Source of the DNA: Vibrio syngnathi
GTDB taxonomy: Bacteria; Pseudomonadota; Gammaproteobacteria; Enterobacterales; Vibrionaceae
Direction of reading: 5' to 3'
Length of the DNA stretch: 64,000 nucleotides
Assembly: GCF_002119525.1 (NCBI RefSeq)
Contig: NZ_CP017916.1
Span: forward strand, 2,418,001-2,482,000
Shown here: piece by piece, positions 42,733 to 52,847 of the stretch
How positions within the stretch are numbered: position 1 is the first letter of the stretch
Layout: each line of letters starts with the position of its first letter
Made by a program: the position numbers and the translations under genes
Notes under the pieces: generated by a model
Seen by the model: only the letters and a program-made list of their open reading frames with translations
The model's database searches: none
What the model was told of the DNA's origin: nothing

Positions 42733-43485
42733 TTAACTGTCCATCAGAGCTTTAATTTGCTCACCGGTGCATCCAAAACGACGCTCGCGGTTTACAAACC
42801 AAGTCACAGCTTCTACTAAGCTGTCTTCATTAAAGTCTGGCCAGAATTGTTCAGTGAAATACATTTCGGCGTAAGCTAATTGCCAAAGCATAAAGTTACT
42901 AATGCGGCACTCGCCACTGGTGCGGATAAGTAGATCGACTTCTGGAATATCTGCCATCGTCAGGTGCCGTGTAATCATAGCTTCATCAATGTCTTCTACA
43001 TTAATATCGCCAGACTTAACCTGTTGAGCAATCGAAATCATCGCTTGCTGGATATCCCACTTACCGCCGTAGTTAGCCGCAATATTAATAACCATACCCG
43101 TATTGTTGCTAGTCAAAGCTTCCGCTTCTTCTATTTTCTTTTGTAGTCGCTCATTAAAACGACTTTTATCACCAATAACACGAAGTTGTAGATTATTTTT
43201 ATGAAGCTTTTTTACTTCACTCGATAGCACTGAAATAAACAGTTCCATCAAGAGACCCACTTCTTCTTCAGGACGACGCCAATTTTCACTACTAAAAGCA
43301 AAAAGAGTTACGGCTTTAATGCCAAGTCTGGCTGCTGAAGATATGGTTTTTCGAACAGCTTGAACGCCATTTTTATGACCAAAGACACGAGGCTTACCCT
43401 GAGCTTTTGCCCAGCGACCATTACCATCCATAATGATAGCAATGTGTTTAGGAAGAGAGTCTGTGAACGCTTGAGAATTATGCAT
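42733..43485 (-). CDS. uppS: Undecaprenyl diphosphate synthase
   Basis: Cis-prenyltransferase that makes the C55 lipid carrier for peptidoglycan and O-antigen. The 250-residue protein shows the catalytic Asp20 in [23 protein letters not shown] and the conserved [21 protein letters not shown] near the C-terminus. A TTG five codons upstream is also open; neither start has a clear ribosome binding site, so the ATG is a default choice. It lies after frr across a terminator and heads the cdsA-dxr-rseP run. Confidence 0.95.
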   Translation of the reverse strand: MHNSQAFTDSLPKHIAIIMDGNGRWAKAQGKPRVFGHKNGVQAVRKTISSAARLGIKAVTLFAFSSENWRRPEEEVGLLMELFISVLSSEVKKLHKNNLQLRVIGDKSRFNERLQKKIEEAEALTSNNTGMVINIAANYGGKWDIQQAMISIAQQVKSGDINVEDIDEAMITRHLTMADIPEVDLLIRTSGECRISNFMLWQLAYAEMYFTEQFWPDFNEDSLVEAVTWFVNRERRFGCTGEQIKALMDS

Positions 43486-43526
43486 AAAAGAGTGAATCAA
43501 ATTCTAATAGTCGAACAGAATAGCAT

Positions 43527-43559
43527 AAAAAAACGCTGCACCGTGAGTACAGCGTTTTT
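43527..43559 (-). terminator. frr terminator
   Basis: AAAAACGCTG pairs with CAGCGTTTTT around an eleven-base loop, with T-run on the minus strand. It separates the rpsB-tsf-pyrH-frr group from uppS. Confidence 0.88.
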
Positions 43560-43583
43560 CCTGAAAGAAAAGAATATGGAAAA

Positions 43584-44141
43584 TTAAACTTCCATCAACT
43601 CTTTTTCTTTAACTGCTAGAACTTCGTCTACGTTCTTAACCGCAGCGTCAGTTAGCTTTTGAATTTCGTCTTGTGCTTTACGATCTTCGTCTTCTGAAAT
43701 TTCTTTGTCTTTAAGAAGCGCTTTTAGATCGCCATTCGCGTCACGACGGATGTTACGGATAGCAACACGGCCACCTTCAGCTTCGCCACGAACGATTTTA
43801 ACTAGGTCTTTACGACGCTCTTCCGTTAGCGGTGGAAGTGGAACGCGAATAACCGTACCTGCAGACATAGGGTTTAAGCCTAGGTCAGAAGTCATGATTG
43901 CTTTTTCAACAAGAGGAGTCAGTGTTTTATCAAACACTGTAATTGCTAGTGTACGTGCGTCTTCAGCAATAACGTTAGCTACTTGAGTCAAAGGCGTTGG
44001 TGCACCGTAGTACTCAACGGTAAGACCAGAAAGTAGGCTCGGGTGAGCACGGCCTGTACGGATTTTTTGTAGGCTGTTTTTTAGTGCATCAACACTTTTT
44101 ACCATGCGCTCTTGAGCGTCTTTTTTGATTTCGTTAATCAC
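43584..44141 (-). CDS. frr: Ribosome recycling factor
   Basis: Splits post-termination ribosomes together with EF-G. The 185-residue product equals the family length and has the tRNA-mimic helices and [19 protein letters not shown]. The start is GTG: AAGGTG lies about five bases before it, and the protein then begins [18 protein letters not shown] as expected. The open frame continues ten codons upstream without support. It follows pyrH. Confidence 0.96.
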   Translation of the reverse strand: MINEIKKDAQERMVKSVDALKNSLQKIRTGRAHPSLLSGLTVEYYGAPTPLTQVANVIAEDARTLAITVFDKTLTPLVEKAIMTSDLGLNPMSAGTVIRVPLPPLTEERRKDLVKIVRGEAEGGRVAIRNIRRDANGDLKALLKDKEISEDEDRKAQDEIQKLTDAAVKNVDEVLAVKEKELMEV

Positions 44142-44200
44142 AATTTCACCTTGATTATGTTCTTTCTTCAAGAAAGCTTTTTATTTGGAGTGATAAGGAT

Positions 44201-44231
44201 AAGCTTACCGAAGCATTATACTTCAGTAAGC
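44201..44231 (-). repeat. Hairpin between pyrH and frr
   Basis: GCTTACCGAAG and CTTCAGTAAGC pair with one mismatch around a seven-base loop. There is no T-run, so this is probably an mRNA structure inside the operon. Confidence 0.5.
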
Positions 44232-44239
44232 CCGAAAAA

Positions 44240-44971
44240 TTAGTCAGCGTCGCTGATTAATGTACCTTCAGTTTCACCCATAACCACGCGACGTAGTGCG
44301 CCTGGCTTATTCATGTTAAATACACGGATTGGCATTTTGTGGTCACGTGCTAGCGTAAATGCGGCCAAGTCCATTACTTTCAATTCTTTCTCAAGAATTG
44401 TGTTGTAAGACAACGTATCATACAACTCTGCGTCTGGGTTTGCTACTGGGTCAGCAGTAAATACACCATCTACTTTTGTTGCTTTTAGAACTACGTCAGC
44501 TTCGATTTCGATACCGCGTAAACATGCAGCAGAGTCTGTAGTAAAGAATGGGTTACCCGTACCAGCAGAGAAGATCACAACACGACCTTGACGTAGTTGG
44601 CTGATTGCATCTGCCCAGTTGTAGTCGTCACATACACCTTTAAGAGGAATTGCTGACATTACACGTGCGTTTACGTAAGCACGGTGTAGTGCGTCACGCA
44701 TAGCAAGGCCGTTCATTACCGTTGCAAGCATACCCATATGGTCACCAACAACACGGTTCATACCCGCTTCTGCTAGGCCTGCGCCACGGAAAAGGTTACC
44801 ACCACCGATAACAACACCAACTTGAACGCCTAGTTCAACTAATTCTTTTACTTCTTGAGCCATACGATCAAGGATCGTTGGGTCAATACCAAAACCTTCT
44901 TCGCCTTGTAGCGCTTCACCGCTAAGTTTTAACAGAATACGTTGATACGCTGGTTTAGGGTTCGTAGTCAT
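44240..44971 (-). CDS. pyrH: UMP kinase
   Basis: Phosphorylates UMP to UDP; hexameric amino-acid-kinase-fold enzyme, activated by GTP and inhibited by UTP in E. coli. The 243-residue product has [36 protein letters not shown] and [19 protein letters not shown], and the UMP-site [13 protein letters not shown]. It lies between tsf and frr, the usual order. Confidence 0.97.
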   Translation of the reverse strand: MTTNPKPAYQRILLKLSGEALQGEEGFGIDPTILDRMAQEVKELVELGVQVGVVIGGGNLFRGAGLAEAGMNRVVGDHMGMLATVMNGLAMRDALHRAYVNARVMSAIPLKGVCDDYNWADAISQLRQGRVVIFSAGTGNPFFTTDSAACLRGIEIEADVVLKATKVDGVFTADPVANPDAELYDTLSYNTILEKELKVMDLAAFTLARDHKMPIRVFNMNKPGALRRVVMGETEGTLISDAD

Positions 44972-45074
44972 GGAGCTTACCTTCCAAAGAGTTGATGATT
45001 AACAGTCATGGATAAAAACTGAAGAGCTCAGTTTGCATTCATAACAGCTAAAAGCCGGAAATAATTCATTATTC

Positions 45075-45108
45075 ATAAAAAGACCGCAGCATTTGCCACG
45101 GTCTCTTT
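45075..45108 (-). terminator. tsf terminator
   Basis: GACCG and CGGTC with flanking A and T runs form a stem around a twelve-base loop that reads into T on the minus strand. Confidence 0.75.
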
Positions 45109-45127
45109 TCAAACAATACGCTAAGGA

Positions 45128-45973
45128 TTAACCTTTTTGTACCGCTGCAACTTCGTCTGCGAAGCTCATTTCAGCTGCTTTCTCGATACCTTCACCAACT
45201 TCTAAACGAACGAAGGTAGTAACTGATGCGCCTTTCTCTTTAAGAATGTCAGCAACAGTTTTCTTAGGTTCCATGATGAAAGCTTGACCAGTAAGAGATA
45301 CTTCGCCCGTGAATTTCTTCATACGGCCGATAACCATTTTCTCAGCGATCTCTTGTGGTTTGCCTTCGTTCATAGCGATTTCAACTTGAACAGCTTTTTC
45401 TTTTTCTACTACGTCAGCAGGTACGTCAGATGGGTTAACGTACTCAGGCTTAGAAGCAGCAACGTGCATAGCGATGTGCTTAAGCGTTTCAGCTTCGCCT
45501 TCACCAGCAACAACAACACCGATTTTCTCGCCGTGACGGTAAGAAGCTAGTGCAACACCCTCAACAAGCTCAACGCGACGGATGCTGATGTTCTCACCGA
45601 TCTTAGTTACTAGAGCGATACGAGCGTCTTCAAACTTAGCTTGAAGTGCAACGATGTCTAGACGTTCAGCTAGAGCAACTTCAGCAACTTCGTTAGCGAA
45701 TGCAAGGAAACCTGCATCTTTAGCTACGAAATCAGTTTGGCAGTTCACTTCAAGAAGAGCAGCAACGCCAGCTTCTTCTTTAATGATGATTGCGCCTTCA
45801 GCAGCAACGTTACCAGCTTTTTTAGCTGCTTTCGCTGCGCCAGATTTACGCATGTTTTCAATTGCTAGCTCGATGTCGCCTTCAGCAGCAACAAGCGCTT
45901 TTTTACATTCCATCATGCCCGCAGCTGTGCGTTCACGAAGTTCTTTAACTAGAGCTGCAGTTACAGTTGCCAT
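45128..45973 (-). CDS. tsf: Elongation factor Ts
   Basis: The nucleotide exchange factor for EF-Tu. The 281-residue product has the N-terminal UBA-like domain and the EF-Tu contact [24 protein letters not shown], and the core with [13 protein letters not shown] (TDFV is the nucleotide-exchange motif). It follows rpsB after an attenuator hairpin, the standard rpsB-tsf unit. Confidence 0.97.
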   Translation of the reverse strand: MATVTAALVKELRERTAAGMMECKKALVAAEGDIELAIENMRKSGAAKAAKKAGNVAAEGAIIIKEEAGVAALLEVNCQTDFVAKDAGFLAFANEVAEVALAERLDIVALQAKFEDARIALVTKIGENISIRRVELVEGVALASYRHGEKIGVVVAGEGEAETLKHIAMHVAASKPEYVNPSDVPADVVEKEKAVQVEIAMNEGKPQEIAEKMVIGRMKKFTGEVSLTGQAFIMEPKKTVADILKEKGASVTTFVRLEVGEGIEKAAEMSFADEVAAVQKG

Positions 45974-46004
45974 TCTCTATTCCTCAGTAAATTCTAAAAA
46001 AGAT

Positions 46005-46035
46005 AAAAAACAGGGGCCTAATTAATTGGCCCCTG
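46005..46035 (-). terminator. Attenuator between rpsB and tsf
   Basis: CAGGGGCC pairs with GGCCCCTG around a nine-base AT loop and reads into six T on the minus strand, inside the rpsB-tsf operon. A partial terminator at this spot would set the ratio of S2 to EF-Ts messages. Confidence 0.8.
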
Positions 46036-46110
46036 ATATTGACTGTATTCAGTTCTTAAGCCATCGATTATGACCGCTTAATATGAACTAAATATGGCTC
46101 AGAGCCGCTA

Positions 46111-46842
46111 TTATTCAGCTTCTACAAAACCGTCTTTTTCAGCAGCTACAGCAGCAACATCTTTGTTACGACCTTCTTTAACCGCGTCTGCAGCAGCGTT
46201 TAGGTAAAGCTGTACTGCACGGATTGCATCATCGTTACCAGGGATAACGAAGTCAACACCGTCTGGGTTAGAGTTAGTATCAACTACAGCGTAAACTGGG
46301 ATACCTAGGTTGTTTGCTTCTTTAACTGCGATGTGTTCGTGATCAGCATCGATAACGAATAGAGCGTCTGGAAGGCCGCCCATGTTCTTGATACCACCAA
46401 GAGACTTCTCTAGCTTCTCCATTTCACGAGTGCGCATTAGAGCTTCTTTCTTAGTAAGCTTGTCGAAAGTACCGTCTTGAGCTTGCGCTTCAAGTTCTTT
46501 CAGACGCTTGATAGACTGACGAACAGTTTTGTAGTTCGTTAGCATACCGCCTAACCAGCGGTTGTTAACGTAGAACTGGTTGCTGTTGATAGCAGCTTCT
46601 TTAACAGCTTCAGATGCAGCGCGCTTAGTACCAACAAAAAGAACTTTACCTTTCTTCTCACCAACTTTAGCGATTTCAGCTAGAGCGTCGTTGAACATTG
46701 GTACAGTTTTTTCTAGGTTGATGATATGTACTTTGTTACGAGCACCAAAGATGAATGGCTTCATTTTTGGGTTCCAGTAACGAGTTTGGTGACCGAAGTG
46801 AACACCAGCTTTAAGCATATCGCGCATTGATACAGTTGCCAT
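46111..46842 (-). CDS. rpsB: 30S ribosomal protein S2
   Basis: A late-assembling small-subunit protein that binds 16S rRNA and is needed for S1 attachment. The 243-residue product starts [26 protein letters not shown], the S2 signature. The open frame runs 11 codons further into the leader, but GAGGA seven bases before this ATG sets the start. In E. coli S2 represses its own operon through the 5' leader, and the leader here carries similar conserved text. Confidence 0.97.
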   Translation of the reverse strand: MATVSMRDMLKAGVHFGHQTRYWNPKMKPFIFGARNKVHIINLEKTVPMFNDALAEIAKVGEKKGKVLFVGTKRAASEAVKEAAINSNQFYVNNRWLGGMLTNYKTVRQSIKRLKELEAQAQDGTFDKLTKKEALMRTREMEKLEKSLGGIKNMGGLPDALFVIDADHEHIAVKEANNLGIPVYAVVDTNSNPDGVDFVIPGNDDAIRAVQLYLNAAADAVKEGRNKDVAAVAAEKDGFVEAE

Positions 46843-46965
46843 TTTAAAATCCTCTATGGGGTTAGGCCTCCACATCCCCCATGAATCCGACCCCTAACAA
46901 CTAACCACTTTTCAGCCGTTATCTGTGTTGTTGAGGCACCCCGGAACATGTGTCGGAATGTGTGT
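46843..46965 (-). promoter_or_regulatory. Probable S2-responsive leader of rpsB
   Basis: Reading on the minus strand, the leader contains the blocks CCGGGGTGCC (about 46935-46944) and GTGGAGGCCTAACCCC (46858-46873), which resemble the conserved elements of the gamma-proteobacterial rpsB 5' region through which S2 represses rpsB-tsf. I rely on remembered text similarity, not on a covariance model, so the boundaries are approximate. Confidence 0.55.
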
Positions 46966-47299
46966 GATTTAAAGAAATAAGTTAGTGGACACAAAGCTTG
47001 TTTCGCCAATTGGAGAAAACAGTCCTGATGTCCGGCGCGCTTTATACCATATTTTGTCTATCTATGGCTAGAAAAAAATCTAAAAATGGCGACTGCTATA
47101 CTGAATCCTATTAGCGAATTTCACCGATAAATCGCGGCCTAATCAAATCGATTCAGCATCGGCTTACAGAACAATATCGGCTTAGATTAAGTAGTATCCA
47201 TCAGCATTGTATGGATATGGGAATGTTGCGCTAAAATGCTGCACTGATAGAATAGCCCCAATATGCACACTTAGGTGCTACCAAATTAAGAGATATGCA
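46966..47299. other. Divergent rpsB/map upstream region
   Basis: About 330 bases that must hold the strong ribosomal promoter on one side and the map promoter on the other. I see no additional gene. An in-frame 31-codon extension of map into this region has no family resemblance. Confidence 0.5.
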
Positions 47300-48178
47300 A
47301 TGGCTGTAAAAATTAAAACTGCTGAAGAAATTGAAAAAATGCGCGTCGCCGGCAAGCTGGCTTCTGAAATTTTAGAGATGATTGAACCTCACATCCAAGT
47401 GGGTACAACGACAGAAGAGCTTAACCAAATCTGTCACGAGTACGCTCTAGAGAGAGGCGCATATTCAGCACCACTTGATTACCACGGTTTCCCTAAGTCT
47501 ATCTGTACGTCTATCAACCACATTGTGTGCCACGGTATTCCAGCATCACAAGATGAGACTGGTAGCACAGGTCAATTCAAACCTGCAGTATTGAAAGATG
47601 GCGATATTCTAAACGTTGATATCACGGTGATTGTTCCTGATGACGAAAATGCAGATCTAAGCACTCGTCCTCAAGGTTACCACGGTGACACCTCTAAGAT
47701 GTTCCTTGTGGGTGAAGTTTCACCAGCAAACAAACGTCTATGCATGGTTGCTCAAGAAGCACTTTACGAAGGCATGCGCCAAGTTAAACCTGGTGTTCAA
47801 CTTGGCCAAGTTGGTACTGCTATCGAGAAGTACATCAAGACAAACAACAAAAATAACCCACGCGCTAAGTTCTCTATTGTGAAAGATTACTGTGGTCACG
47901 GCATTGGTTCTGAGTTCCACGAAGATCCACAAGTCGTTCACTACAAAAACAGCGATCGCACAGTACTAAAAGCAGGCATGTGTTTCACAATCGAGCCAAT
48001 GATCAATGCAGGTAAGTTTGGCTGCCGTCTTGATGACGAAGATAGCTGGACTGTGTACACAGCAGACAGCAAAAACTCTGCACAGTGGGAACACACACTG
48101 GTTGTAACTGAGACAGGTTGTGAAGTTCTAACACTACGCAGCGATGATACGATTCCACGTATCATGAAGAACGCTTAG
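47300..48178 (+). CDS. map: Methionine aminopeptidase, type I
   Basis: Removes N-terminal methionine from new proteins. The 292-residue product has the pita-bread core and metal ligands in NVDITV (Asp), HGDTSKMF (Asp), CGHGIGSEFHE (His), TIEPM (Glu) and QWEHT (Glu). E. coli Map has 264 residues; the extra length comes from three polar loops here: before VLKDGD (QDETGSTGQFKPA), after DITV (VPDDENADLSTRPQG) and after KYIK (TNNKNNPRAK). AAGAGA precedes the ATG. Divergent from rpsB, as in E. coli, and followed by a terminator. Confidence 0.96.
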   Translation: MAVKIKTAEEIEKMRVAGKLASEILEMIEPHIQVGTTTEELNQICHEYALERGAYSAPLDYHGFPKSICTSINHIVCHGIPASQDETGSTGQFKPAVLKDGDILNVDITVIVPDDENADLSTRPQGYHGDTSKMFLVGEVSPANKRLCMVAQEALYEGMRQVKPGVQLGQVGTAIEKYIKTNNKNNPRAKFSIVKDYCGHGIGSEFHEDPQVVHYKNSDRTVLKAGMCFTIEPMINAGKFGCRLDDEDSWTVYTADSKNSAQWEHTLVVTETGCEVLTLRSDDTIPRIMKNA

Positions 48179-48206
48179 TTCAACAAACTGAGCACCTCAG
48201 ACTTTT

Positions 48207-48241
48207 AAAAATATCCTCGCATTGTCGAGGATATTTTTTTT
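48207..48241 (+). terminator. map terminator
   Basis: AAAATATCCTCG pairs with CGAGGATATTTT around a six-base loop and runs into eight T. Confidence 0.92.
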
Positions 48242-48318
48242 ATCCACTCAATTTCGATTTTGCATCAGCTTCTGTTAAATTGTTTACTATTCTCACTTGC
48301 TTGCACGGATAGCAGACT

Positions 48319-50940
48319 ATGCCTTATCAATGCCCTATTACGTTCAATGACGAACAACTTGAAATCTGCGAATTAAAAAATCAACTCGAAATCTTCACGC
48401 AGTATCAAAAGAGTGAATTTCTAAATCATCATCCAGTTACCGATTTGGTTCTGCTGCGTTCCGAATACATGGATTTGCTTCTCAATCGTTTATGGGATCA
48501 TTTTGGATTTAGCAAACTGCCGCATATCGCACTGGTCGCTGTAGGCGGCTATGGCCGTGGTGAACTACACCCTTTATCCGATATTGATATTCTCATCGTC
48601 TCGCAAAAAACTCTGCCACCAGCACTAGGTGAGAAAGTCAGTCAATTCATCACGCTACTGTGGGATTTGAAGTTAGAGGTCGGCCACGCAGTTCGTACCA
48701 TTGCCGAGTGTCTTGAGATCGGCATCGATGATTTAACCGTTGCGACCAACTTGCAAGAGTCACGTTTACTATGCGGAAGTGAAGATACCTTTCAAGAGTT
48801 AAAACTAAAGATTCATTCCGATTCATTTTGGCCAAGTGAGACCTTCTATAAGGCGAAGATTCAAGAACAGAGAGAGCGTCATGCTCGTTATCACGACACG
48901 ACATATAATCTAGAGCCAGATATCAAATCGACTCCAGGTGGGCTCAGAGACATCCACACCCTAAGTTGGGTAGCACGTCGTCACTTCGGTGCGACTTCTT
49001 TGTTAGAAATGAGCAAGTATGGCTTTCTTACCGATGCTGAATATCGTGAACTCGTGGAGTGCCAAGATTTCTTATGGCGAGTTCGCTTTGCACTGCACAT
49101 AGAGCTGCGCCGTTATGACAACCGACTTACCTTTGCACACCAAGCTCAAGTGGCAGAACATCTTGGTTATACCGGTGAAGGCAATCGTGGTGTCGAGATG
49201 ATGATGAAAGAGTTCTACCGAACACTTCGTCGTGTAGCTGAGCTCAATAAGATGCTGCTTAAGTTGTTTGACCAAGCAATCATTAACGGTGGTCAAACAC
49301 AAGAAGCTGAGATTCTCGACAGTGACTTCCAACGTCGTGGTTCATTGATCGAAGCGCGTAAGCCAGCCCTATTCCAAGCGCGACCAGAAACGATTCTCGA
49401 TATGTTTATCCATATCGCTAATGACTCGTCTATCGAAGGGGTGAGTCCGCCAACCTTACGACAACTGCGTACGGCACGTCGCCGATTGAACCGCTTCCTG
49501 CATACCATTCCTGAAGCTCGTGACAAGTTCATGGATTTGGTTCGCCATCCTAACGCACTGCACAAAGCCTTTAGCTTGATGCATAAATTGGGCGTGCTCT
49601 CGGCCTATTTGCCACAGTGGAGTCAAATTGTCGGCCAAATGCAGTTTGATCTGTTCCACGTTTACACCGTTGATGAACACAGTATTCGTCTGCTCAAGCA
49701 CATCAACCGCTTTAGTCAGATCGAAAACCACGATAAGCACCCGATTTGTTGTGAAGTCTATCCACGCGTACAGAAGAAAGAACTCCTGATCCTGGCGGCT
49801 ATCTTCCACGATATCGGCAAAGGCCGTGGCGGAGACCACTCAGAGATTGGTGCTGTTGAAGCTTACTCTTTCTGTATTGAACACGGGTTATCAAAGCCTG
49901 AAGCCAAACAAGTCGCGTGGCTAGTACAAAACCACCTGTTGATGTCCGTGACCGCTCAGCGCCGTGATATCTACGATCCGGATGTGATTACCGAATTCGC
50001 CAAGAAAGTGCGCGATGAAGAGTCGTTAGAGCTTCTGGTGTGCCTAACGGTAGCCGATATCTGTGCAACCAACCCGGAACTATGGAACAGCTGGAAACGT
50101 ACCCTACTCGCAGAGTTATTCCATTCTACGCAGCGAGCACTGCGCCGCGGCTTGGAAAACCCAGTCGATGTTCGAGACCGTATTCGTCACAATCAACAAA
50201 TGGCATCAGCACTACTGCGTAAAGAAGGTTTCACCGCTCGTGAAATTGAGGTGTTGTGGCAGCGTTTCAAAGCTGACTATTTCTTGCGTCATACACACTC
50301 TCAAATCGCATGGCACTGTGAACACTTACTTCGCTTAGAAGATCCGAGTCAACCTTTAGTGCTTATCAGCCAAAAAGCGACACGTGGCGGCACAGAGGTA
50401 TTCGTTTACTGTAAAGACCAAGCGGCACTTTTTGCGACCGTGGTTGCCGAGCTCGATAGACGCAACTTTAACGTTCACGACGCACAAGTCATGGTCAGTA
50501 AAGATGGTCACGTTTTGGATACCTTTATCGTACTGGATCAGCACGGTGAAGCAATTGATGAAGCAAGACACAAAGCCGTTACGAAACATCTGACTCATGT
50601 TCTGGCTGATGGTCGTCCAACTAAAATTAGAACACGCAGAACGCCACGTAACTTACAGCACTTCAAGGTAAAAACTCTGGTTGAATTTCTACCAACCAAG
50701 AGCAAAAAACATACTTTGATGGAGTTAAGAGCTCTTGATACACCGGGTTTATTGGCTCAAGTCGGTGCAACTTTTGCTGAGTTAGACATCAACTTACACG
50801 GTGCGAAAATTACCACCATAGGTGAGCGAGCTGAGGATTTGTTTATTCTGACCAGTGATGCGGGAGGAAGGTTGTCTGAAGAACAAGAACAAGCGCTAAG
50901 AGAAAGGTTAACTGAGCATGTTTCAGAACTCGCACCTTAG
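48319..50940 (+). CDS. glnD: PII uridylyltransferase / uridylyl-removing enzyme
   Basis: The glutamine sensor that uridylylates PII when glutamine is low and removes UMP when it is high. The 873-residue protein shows a nucleotidyltransferase site (GGYGRGELHPLSDIDILI, near residues 76-95), an HD hydrolase domain (ILAAIFHDIGKGRGGDHSE, near 500) and two C-terminal ACT domains (about 690-770 and 800-873) that bind glutamine. Its target GlnB is encoded at 25 kb. It stands downstream of map beyond a terminator. Confidence 0.97.
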   Translation: MPYQCPITFNDEQLEICELKNQLEIFTQYQKSEFLNHHPVTDLVLLRSEYMDLLLNRLWDHFGFSKLPHIALVAVGGYGRGELHPLSDIDILIVSQKTLPPALGEKVSQFITLLWDLKLEVGHAVRTIAECLEIGIDDLTVATNLQESRLLCGSEDTFQELKLKIHSDSFWPSETFYKAKIQEQRERHARYHDTTYNLEPDIKSTPGGLRDIHTLSWVARRHFGATSLLEMSKYGFLTDAEYRELVECQDFLWRVRFALHIELRRYDNRLTFAHQAQVAEHLGYTGEGNRGVEMMMKEFYRTLRRVAELNKMLLKLFDQAIINGGQTQEAEILDSDFQRRGSLIEARKPALFQARPETILDMFIHIANDSSIEGVSPPTLRQLRTARRRLNRFLHTIPEARDKFMDLVRHPNALHKAFSLMHKLGVLSAYLPQWSQIVGQMQFDLFHVYTVDEHSIRLLKHINRFSQIENHDKHPICCEVYPRVQKKELLILAAIFHDIGKGRGGDHSEIGAVEAYSFCIEHGLSKPEAKQVAWLVQNHLLMSVTAQRRDIYDPDVITEFAKKVRDEESLELLVCLTVADICATNPELWNSWKRTLLAELFHSTQRALRRGLENPVDVRDRIRHNQQMASALLRKEGFTAREIEVLWQRFKADYFLRHTHSQIAWHCEHLLRLEDPSQPLVLISQKATRGGTEVFVYCKDQAALFATVVAELDRRNFNVHDAQVMVSKDGHVLDTFIVLDQHGEAIDEARHKAVTKHLTHVLADGRPTKIRTRRTPRNLQHFKVKTLVEFLPTKSKKHTLMELRALDTPGLLAQVGATFAELDINLHGAKITTIGERAEDLFILTSDAGGRLSEEQEQALRERLTEHVSELAP

Positions 50941-51158
50941 AAAGCTAATTGAGTGCTAGAAGTAAGTTATGACAAGGAAACAAGTTTGGCTCTAGTAACA
51001 GCTTGAACAACCAAATAAGTGTGGGTAAAGATAGAGAGCGATCTTGCCCACAACTTACAATCAATTCACAGATATCAACTATCTAGCTCGTCATTAGGCT
51101 GCTACATTGATCAAGTCAATTACATAAAAGTATTACATTCATAACCTAGAGGTCGCTT

Positions 51159-51542
51159 ATGTATCCAAACCTCACTGGCTTAGGTATCCACGAACCTAAA
51201 CAGATTGAACGTTACTCCCTTCGCCAAGAAGCGCACAAAGATATCCTGAAGATTTACTTTCGTAAGCAGAAAGGTGAACTGTTCGCGAAAAGCGTTAAGT
51301 TTAAGTACCCACGACAAGTAAAAAGTGTGCTTGTTAGCGGTGGCAATAATCAATACAAAGAAGTGACCGAGATTAACCGCAACCTCACTCTTGTAATTGA
51401 TGAACTCAACAAGATCACCAAGCCGATTCCAACCGCAGAAGTCGATGTAAAACAGAAAATTCTTACTGACTTACGTCACCTAGAGAAAGTGGTATCGAGC
51501 AAGATCGCTGAGATCGAGGCCGATCTAGAAAAGCTAAAATGA
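51159..51542 (+). CDS. yaeH: UPF0325 / YaeH family protein (DUF3461)
   Basis: A 127-residue protein closely resembling E. coli Yae[35 protein letters not shown], then [14 protein letters not shown], and a C-terminal helix [14 protein letters not shown]. Function is unknown. GAGG lies seven bases before the ATG. It stands alone between glnD and truC and ends at a strong terminator; in E. coli it is also near glnD-map. Confidence 0.9.
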   Translation: MYPNLTGLGIHEPKQIERYSLRQEAHKDILKIYFRKQKGELFAKSVKFKYPRQVKSVLVSGGNNQYKEVTEINRNLTLVIDELNKITKPIPTAEVDVKQKILTDLRHLEKVVSSKIAEIEADLEKLK

Positions 51543-51608
51543 TCCCGCGGTTCGCAATGTACGGTTAACAACTAAATGCTAGTTACCCGTCCAAATTGAA
51601 CAGACATC

Positions 51609-51640
51609 AAAAAGGGCTGATATCACTATCAGCCCTTTGT
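51609..51640. terminator. Terminator between yaeH and truC
   Basis: AAAGGGCTGATA pairs with TATCAGCCCTTT around TCAC, then T-rich. It serves yaeH and, less strongly, the convergent truC. Confidence 0.9.
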
Positions 51641-51696
51641 TTTTTATTCTATTTTCTATGTTTACTTAGACCAATGATTGCTTAAACGCGGGTGAC

Positions 51697-52446
51697 TTAC
51701 TTAGACAAACATGCTTCAGCATTCACCAAGCTGGTATCCCACTCAAAAGTCTCAAACAACCTTAACCAAGTTTCATCTAGGTTGGCCTTCATCACCAACT
51801 CTTCTTTAGTGAAAGGATGAATGAAGCGCAGTTCAGAAGCATGCAGCAACAGACGGTGTGAGTCTAAATCATCACGAAACAGTCGGTTATGCTTACCATC
51901 ACCATGCGAAGTATCGCCCACGATTGGGTGCCTTAGGTGAGCCATGTGACGACGCAGCTGATGTTTGCGGCCTGTCTTTGGCATCATCTCAACTAAGCAG
52001 TAACGACTGGTAGGAAAACGCCCCGTTGAATATGGCACTTCGACTTTCGCTAACGGCTCGTAAACGGTGACGGCCTCTTGTGGTTCTTTATCTTCTTTTG
52101 CAAACTTGTCCGCGATCTTATCCAGCTCAACCTTTAGTGCATAATCGAGAGTATCGCCCTCTTCTATCCAGCCACGCACAATCGCATGATAAGTCTTTTG
52201 CATCTCATGGTTGGCGAACATCGGCATCACCTCAGAGGCAACCTCACTCGACAGAGCAAACACCAATACGCCAGATGTTGGTCTGTCTAAACGATGCAGA
52301 GGAAATACATGCTGACCAATTTGATCACGCAGTGTCTGCATAACAAATTGAGTCTCGTGTTTATCCAACCATGAGCGATGCACTAACATACCCGCAGGCT
52401 TATTCACCGCGACAAAGTACTCATCTTGATAAATGATTTCTAACAT
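51697..52446 (-). CDS. truC: tRNA pseudouridine(65) synthase TruC
   Basis: Makes pseudouridine at position 65 of tRNA(Ile) and tRNA(Asp). The 249-residue RluA-family product carries the catalytic Asp54 in HRLDRPTSGVLVF, with AVNKPAGMLVHRSWLD at the start and EMMPKTGRKHQLRRHMAHLRHPIVGD later. An ATG three codons earlier is too close to the GAGG; the inner ATG overlaps the yqcC stop as TAATG, so I chose it. truC-yqcC is also a pair in E. coli. Confidence 0.94.
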   Translation of the reverse strand: MLEIIYQDEYFVAVNKPAGMLVHRSWLDKHETQFVMQTLRDQIGQHVFPLHRLDRPTSGVLVFALSSEVASEVMPMFANHEMQKTYHAIVRGWIEEGDTLDYALKVELDKIADKFAKEDKEPQEAVTVYEPLAKVEVPYSTGRFPTSRYCLVEMMPKTGRKHQLRRHMAHLRHPIVGDTSHGDGKHNRLFRDDLDSHRLLLHASELRFIHPFTKEELVMKANLDETWLRLFETFEWDTSLVNAEACLSK

Positions 52447-52760
52447 TACGCGCATACCTCATCAATGCTCAGAATCGTCACTAGCAGTTCCGCTTTGTCT
52501 GCCTCATTTTTCCACACTTCACCAAAATAAGGATGAATCGCAAAGCCCTTTGGTAGGCTCATTTGGGCATCCATCATTGCGTTGATCTTAACGATAAAGA
52601 TCCACTGCAACCACTCTTCAGGTTGCAGTGAATCAATAGCAAAAGGTTCAACACTCGCCAAAGCTTCATCCGAAGGCGAAACATCGCTCCATAGCGAACA
52701 TTGGCGCATTTGTTGTTCTAATTGTTGAAGTAAAAGAGGTAACTTTGTGGCTGCTGTCAT
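52446..52760 (-). CDS. yqcC: YqcC family protein (DUF446)
   Basis: A 104-residue helical protein matching YqcC: LPLLLQQLEQQMRQCSLW, then the SLQPEEWLQWIFIVKINAMMD core and LPKGFAIHPYFGEVW. No function is known. Its stop overlaps the truC start by one base, so expression is linked to tRNA modification, but a role there is only inferred. Confidence 0.88.
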   Translation of the reverse strand: MTAATKLPLLLQQLEQQMRQCSLWSDVSPSDEALASVEPFAIDSLQPEEWLQWIFIVKINAMMDAQMSLPKGFAIHPYFGEVWKNEADKAELLVTILSIDEVCA

Positions 52761-52847
52761 TTTTCACCAAGTTATTTATCTAGTGACCTTGAAATTGGGG
52801 CATAGAGTACCATCTATTTAGGAAAGAAAGTTAGGAGCTTTATTACT

